NCBI GenBank assembly: GCA_030594925.1
Contig: JAUVEG010000006.1
Span: forward strand, 1 to 17,546
Reading direction: 5' to 3'
From: Gammaproteobacteria bacterium
GTDB taxonomy: Bacteria; Pseudomonadota; Gammaproteobacteria; Chromatiales; Chromatiaceae
DNA length: 17,546 nucleotides
Under the pieces are notes generated by a model, which was not told the DNA's origin, made no database searches, and saw nothing but the letters and a program-made list of their open reading frames with translations. The position numbers and the translations under genes are program-made. Every line of letters starts with the position of its first letter. Position 1 is the first letter of the stretch. This document shows positions 14,227 through 17,546 of the stretch, piece after piece.

Positions 14227-17200
14227 GCACCGCCTCCTGCTTCAGCATCACCGGCTGCAGCGGCTGCATATGGCCGTCGTACCACTCCGATGACCGCTCG
14301 ACTGTCTGCAGCGGTGTCACTTCACCATCCCAGGAAATAAAACCCTGCTGCGGATCAAACAGCGAGATTTCACCCGTGTCGGGATCGATCGCAGAGACCA
14401 GCAGCCAGCCGTTGCCGATCAGCTGCTGCAGCGGCGGCTGGCGCTGATAGACTTTTGTCAGGATTTCAACACTCGCCTCCACCAGCACATGCAGACGCAT
14501 CGCCTCGTGAATCTCGATCATCTGCCGCGGCAGGCCGGTACGCAGATCCGAGTTTGCACCCTCCATCACCCCGAAAAAGCCGGTCACATTGTGCATCACT
14601 TTGGTGCCGCAGCCGAAATACTCATTATTCACTGTTGAGAAGTAGTACTCAAGACTGATGCCGGCGCCCACGGGACCATTCGACAGCAGCAGCTGCTCGA
14701 TGATGGTCCCTTCCGCATCCGTGGTCGGATCATAGGAGATCAAAAATGTGCGCCGGTCCAGAAACAGCCCCTGGCTGACCGAGCGGCGGCCGATCACTGC
14801 CGAAGCATTGGTCGCATGCCCCAGTTCAGGCCGCGCCTGGCTGAAATCAAACGAACGTCCTGCAATGTGCGCGACCGCTCTGGCGAGAGTTGGCTTTTTT
14901 GGCGCAGAGGCAAATTTACGGCAGCGTTCATGCGCCGAGAATTCCGTCGCCTGCGCGACTTCGCTGCGCAGCTGCTCAAACTGCTGATGAAACTGCAGCG
15001 GCATCATCTCCACATCAAACCACTCGATCTCCTCACTCCCGGTATTGTGATAGGCGCCGATAAACCACACATCATCCGTAATATCGATGCCCTGCTCCTG
15101 CAGCAGGGTGCGGATCTGCGGACGATTAGCCATCTGCGCAAAGGCGCGGGCATTGGGTCCGCTGTGGTTGCCGCTGCAGGCACCGCAGTTATAGGCAGAT
15201 GCATGCGGATTATTCTCACTGCTCGAGCCATGCCCGAACAGCACCACCAATGGCGCAAAACCCTTCGCCAGGCCGATGGTGCGCAGAAACTGGACGACAT
15301 TCTGCACCTGCTCCCGGTCTGAAAACCCATGCCGGTTGCTCTCCACCGTGCCCTCCGCGGCTGACTCATCTGCAGTCAATGCAAGCGTGGTCGGAACTTC
15401 GAGGTCGATGCCTTTGCGTATGAAGGCCGCAAAGCGGCCAAACTGCAGCGGCGCAGCGATCTTTCCCACCAGCGTCGCCAGTGCAACCGGCGCAGAGACA
15501 ACAATTGCAAGCGTGGATGAGAGCAGATTTCTGCGCACCTCCTGGCCGAGGAAGTTCTTCATCAGTATGCGTTTACGATGACGCTCCCTGTGCTGTTGAT
15601 AGAGTTCAGCGGCGTTCTCCCGGGGAATCTCATCCAGCTCGTGCGACGGCGTTCTGACAACCGGACACAGCGGCGTCACCTTGTCATCATCCAGCCCTTT
15701 CCAGTTGATCACGGTATTGTAGAACGCAGCCGCCCCGAGTGTCTCCAGCTTCGGATTCAGCGCTTCGAGATGACGGCGAATTGCCTCTTCACGCTCATCC
15801 ATGCAAAAGATCAGCTGCCCCTGAGGCTGCTGTTTGCGATTTTTCCAGCGGCCACGCCGATGATTGTTGCTGATGGCATTGAGAAACTGGTCGCGGTAGT
15901 TGATTTCATAGGCCTGCAGCCACACAAAGCCGGACTTCTCTTCATCGAGCCGCTGCAGACAATCAAAAATTAGTGCAATCTGCTCTTTTTCCAGGAGTAG
16001 AACACTCCCGGCATCCATCCCCATACTCTGCGCCAGGCGAAACAGCTGCCAGCCATGACGGTAAGGGGTATGGAATCCGGGACGATCATAGGAGGGGCTC
16101 TGCCGCCAGTTCCAGATCATATCGGCGACGATCTTCCATGGCGTGTACTCTTCATCAAGCCTGGAATCCTGCCCCGCGAGGCGCTGCGCACGATTACTGA
16201 GAAACTCAGGAAGACGCTTGTTGAACAGCGTATAGCGCACGAAGAATTCAGAACGGCGGTGGCGGAAATGCCAGCGAATCGTCGGCAGGGTCGCCTCGAT
16301 GCGCCACTTGCGCCGCGTCAGTCGCTGCGCATAGAGACGCTCCAGCACCAGGCGCACCGCCAGATAGTCCAGCATATCGACCGCAGCAGGCTGCCCCTCG
16401 TAACCGGGGTGCAGATGACGCCACAGGAACATTCCCGACCATCCCGGCAGTTCCAGCGCCAGCCTCAGCAGATAGCCCTCCCATGCAGCTTCCTCCAGGC
16501 CGAGTTGTTTCAACTCAACGATGATCGCTTCAAAAGGATCATCCGGTACCAGCTGCAGCTGATCCTGCCAGTCAGGCATCTGGGTATCATACTGAACCAT
16601 ATCTTCCATGGCGCTTTCACGCCAGGCATGGAAGAACCCCCCGGCACTGTCGCCATTGCGCCAGGCGGCGACCCCCTGATCGAGGTAGGAGGCCAGATGA
16701 CGCAACAATGCCGGACGATAATCATCCATCACGTCATGACCCGTCAACATCTTCAGCAGGCCGCGCAGGGTGATTTCATCACCAACCTGGCTCCACAACT
16801 GCGCCTGCAGATGATCCGACTCCTTGTGCACCAGACGATGCAGCAGCAGGTTGTCGACAGACTCAACCTCTTCTGATTCAGCAAGCGAGGTCAACAACTC
16901 CTCTGCATACTCTGCAGACATGTCGGCAAGCTCTTCCGGATGCAGGAATTGCTGATCGATCTCCAGCACCTGCATGCAGGCTTCCCACAGGCCGGTTATC
17001 GCTTCGGCTTCGCTGCCGCCGCTTGCCGACAGCAGGCTGTCGCGGCTGTGTTGCGAAATATCCGTCTGAAAACTCTTCAGTGCAGACTGCTCTTCTATCT
17101 GCCAGTTCAGTTGGCAGGCAGTGACGCTGTGTAAGGGATGCAGCATCGCCTGCAGGTAGATATCACCACGTGTAAAGCTCTGAGTGATCTGTTGCTGTGC

Positions 17201-17485
17201 TTCAAGCTCACTATCGGCATCGATCACAGCACGCAGATCCTTCTCCAGGATGCGCCCTTTTTGATAATACTCCCGGTACTTCTGCGCCGGTTCGTAGCCA
17301 TAGGCTCCGGTGAGCTCATGCACGGCTTTCAGGGCATCGGAAAATGTCAGATGTTCGAAACCATGCAGGGTATTGTGGTGTACAAAATCCTTGATCGGCG
17401 CCTGCCCGGGCAGCACATGTTCGAAGTGCTCGATCAGATGCTTGAGCCTGCTGCGGATATCCTGCTGTTTGTCAGTATTTTTCAT
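14219..17485 (-). CDS. dabA: DabA, carbonic anhydrase-like zinc subunit of the DAB complex
   Basis: 1088 residues of the DUF2309/UPF0753 family. DabA is a soluble, membrane-associated protein resembling beta-carbonic anhydrase that works only with DabB to trap CO2 as bicarbonate in autotrophs. The four active-site residues established for Halothiobacillus DabA2 (C351, D353, H524, C539) match here as C561 and D563 in LIFCMDEREEAIRRH, H752 in VVLFGHGSS, and C767 in YNCGACSGNHSGPNARAF. The H-to-C spacing of 15 is identical. The conserved N-terminal block is IKDFVHHNTLHGFEHL at residues 31-46. It is longer than the roughly 830-residue Halothiobacillus DabA2, so it belongs to a long-form subgroup. 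The ATG at 17485 has no Shine-Dalgarno; the preceding bases are pyrimidine-rich (CTTCCCCCGTC). Any regulator would lie beyond the right edge. Confidence 0.95.
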   Translation of the reverse strand: MKNTDKQQDIRSRLKHLIEHFEHVLPGQAPIKDFVHHNTLHGFEHLTFSDALKAVHELTGAYGYEPAQKYREYYQKGRILEKDLRAVIDADSELEAQQQITQSFTRGDIYLQAMLHPLHSVTACQLNWQIEEQSALKSFQTDISQHSRDSLLSASGGSEAEAITGLWEACMQVLEIDQQFLHPEELADMSAEYAEELLTSLAESEEVESVDNLLLHRLVHKESDHLQAQLWSQVGDEITLRGLLKMLTGHDVMDDYRPALLRHLASYLDQGVAAWRNGDSAGGFFHAWRESAMEDMVQYDTQMPDWQDQLQLVPDDPFEAIIVELKQLGLEEAAWEGYLLRLALELPGWSGMFLWRHLHPGYEGQPAAVDMLDYLAVRLVLERLYAQRLTRRKWRIEATLPTIRWHFRHRRSEFFVRYTLFNKRLPEFLSNRAQRLAGQDSRLDEEYTPWKIVADMIWNWRQSPSYDRPGFHTPYRHGWQLFRLAQSMGMDAGSVLLLEKEQIALIFDCLQRLDEEKSGFVWLQAYEINYRDQFLNAISNNHRRGRWKNRKQQPQGQLIFCMDEREEAIRRHLEALNPKLETLGAAAFYNTVINWKGLDDDKVTPLCPVVRTPSHELDEIPRENAAELYQQHRERHRKRILMKNFLGQEVRRNLLSSTLAIVVSAPVALATLVGKIAAPLQFGRFAAFIRKGIDLEVPTTLALTADESAAEGTVESNRHGFSDREQVQNVVQFLRTIGLAKGFAPLVVLFGHGSSSENNPHASAYNCGACSGNHSGPNARAFAQMANRPQIRTLLQEQGIDITDDVWFIGAYHNTGSEEIEWFDVEMMPLQFHQQFEQLRSEVAQATEFSAHERCRKFASAPKKPTLARAVAHIAGRSFDFSQARPELGHATNASAVIGRRSVSQGLFLDRRTFLISYDPTTDAEGTIIEQLLLSNGPVGAGISLEYYFSTVNNEYFGCGTKVMHNVTGFFGVMEGANSDLRTGLPRQMIEIHEAMRLHVLVEASVEILTKVYQRQPPLQQLIGNGWLLVSAIDPDTGEISLFDPQQGFISWDGEVTPLQTVERSSEWYDGHMQPLQPVMLKQEAVHA

Positions 17486-17546
17486 GACGGGGGAAGTATT
17501 AGGTTTTATGTTTTAAGTTTACAGATGCGCGCCAATCGACAGCAAG

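Noticed and set aside
14816..16876. Plus-strand frames opposite dabA and dabB
   Set aside because: All are antisense to strongly conserved genes and have no family resemblance.

Overview
The window fits a gammaproteobacterial chromosome, most likely a chemolithoautotroph such as a sulfur oxidiser or a relative. The adjacent mnmA-hflD pair is a gammaproteobacterial signature. The left edge carries topA and the right edge a complete dabA-dabB pair, the energy-coupled bicarbonate accumulation system typical of autotrophs that fix CO2 by the Calvin cycle. This is inference; no rRNA or other taxonomic marker is present, and I see no tRNA gene, insertion sequence, prophage or CRISPR array.

Layout. 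Bases 1-2595 (minus) hold topA, cut by the left edge. A 242-bp divergent spacer follows. Bases 2838-9493 (plus) hold three tandem paralogous genes for small secreted proteins of unknown function, then mnmA, hflD, an alanine-rich coiled-coil lipoprotein gene, a secreted serine hydrolase of the beta-lactamase/PBP fold, and an AEC-family permease gene. The third secreted-protein gene, mnmA and hflD overlap by ATGA junctions and look translationally coupled. Bases 9565-17485 (minus) hold glgC, deoB, dabB and dabA. The two blocks converge at a hairpin-rich 71-bp gap.

The carbon genes on the right give a loose theme. DabA/DabB bring inorganic carbon into the cell, GlgC stores fixed carbon as glycogen, and DeoB moves ribose phosphates between nucleosides and the pentose phosphate pool. 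dabA and dabB overlap by 8 bp and form an operon. The gaps to deoB and glgC are long and filled with repeats, so a single operon across all four is not supported.

The intergenic DNA is unusually structured. (1) Between the second and third secreted-protein genes lie three copies of a 16-base core, ATAAGCGACAGCGCAT. One copy is built into a terminator and two are head to head in a REPIN-like unit. (2) Two copies of a roughly 200-250 bp dispersed element lie on either side of deoB. (3) The second of these is framed by oppositely oriented arrays of a 7-base repeat. (4) A perfect-arm GGGAATG-type hairpin sits between the convergent blocks.

The least explained protein feature is the tandem secreted family, with a fully conserved Cys/His/Asp arrangement that could be a catalytic triad.
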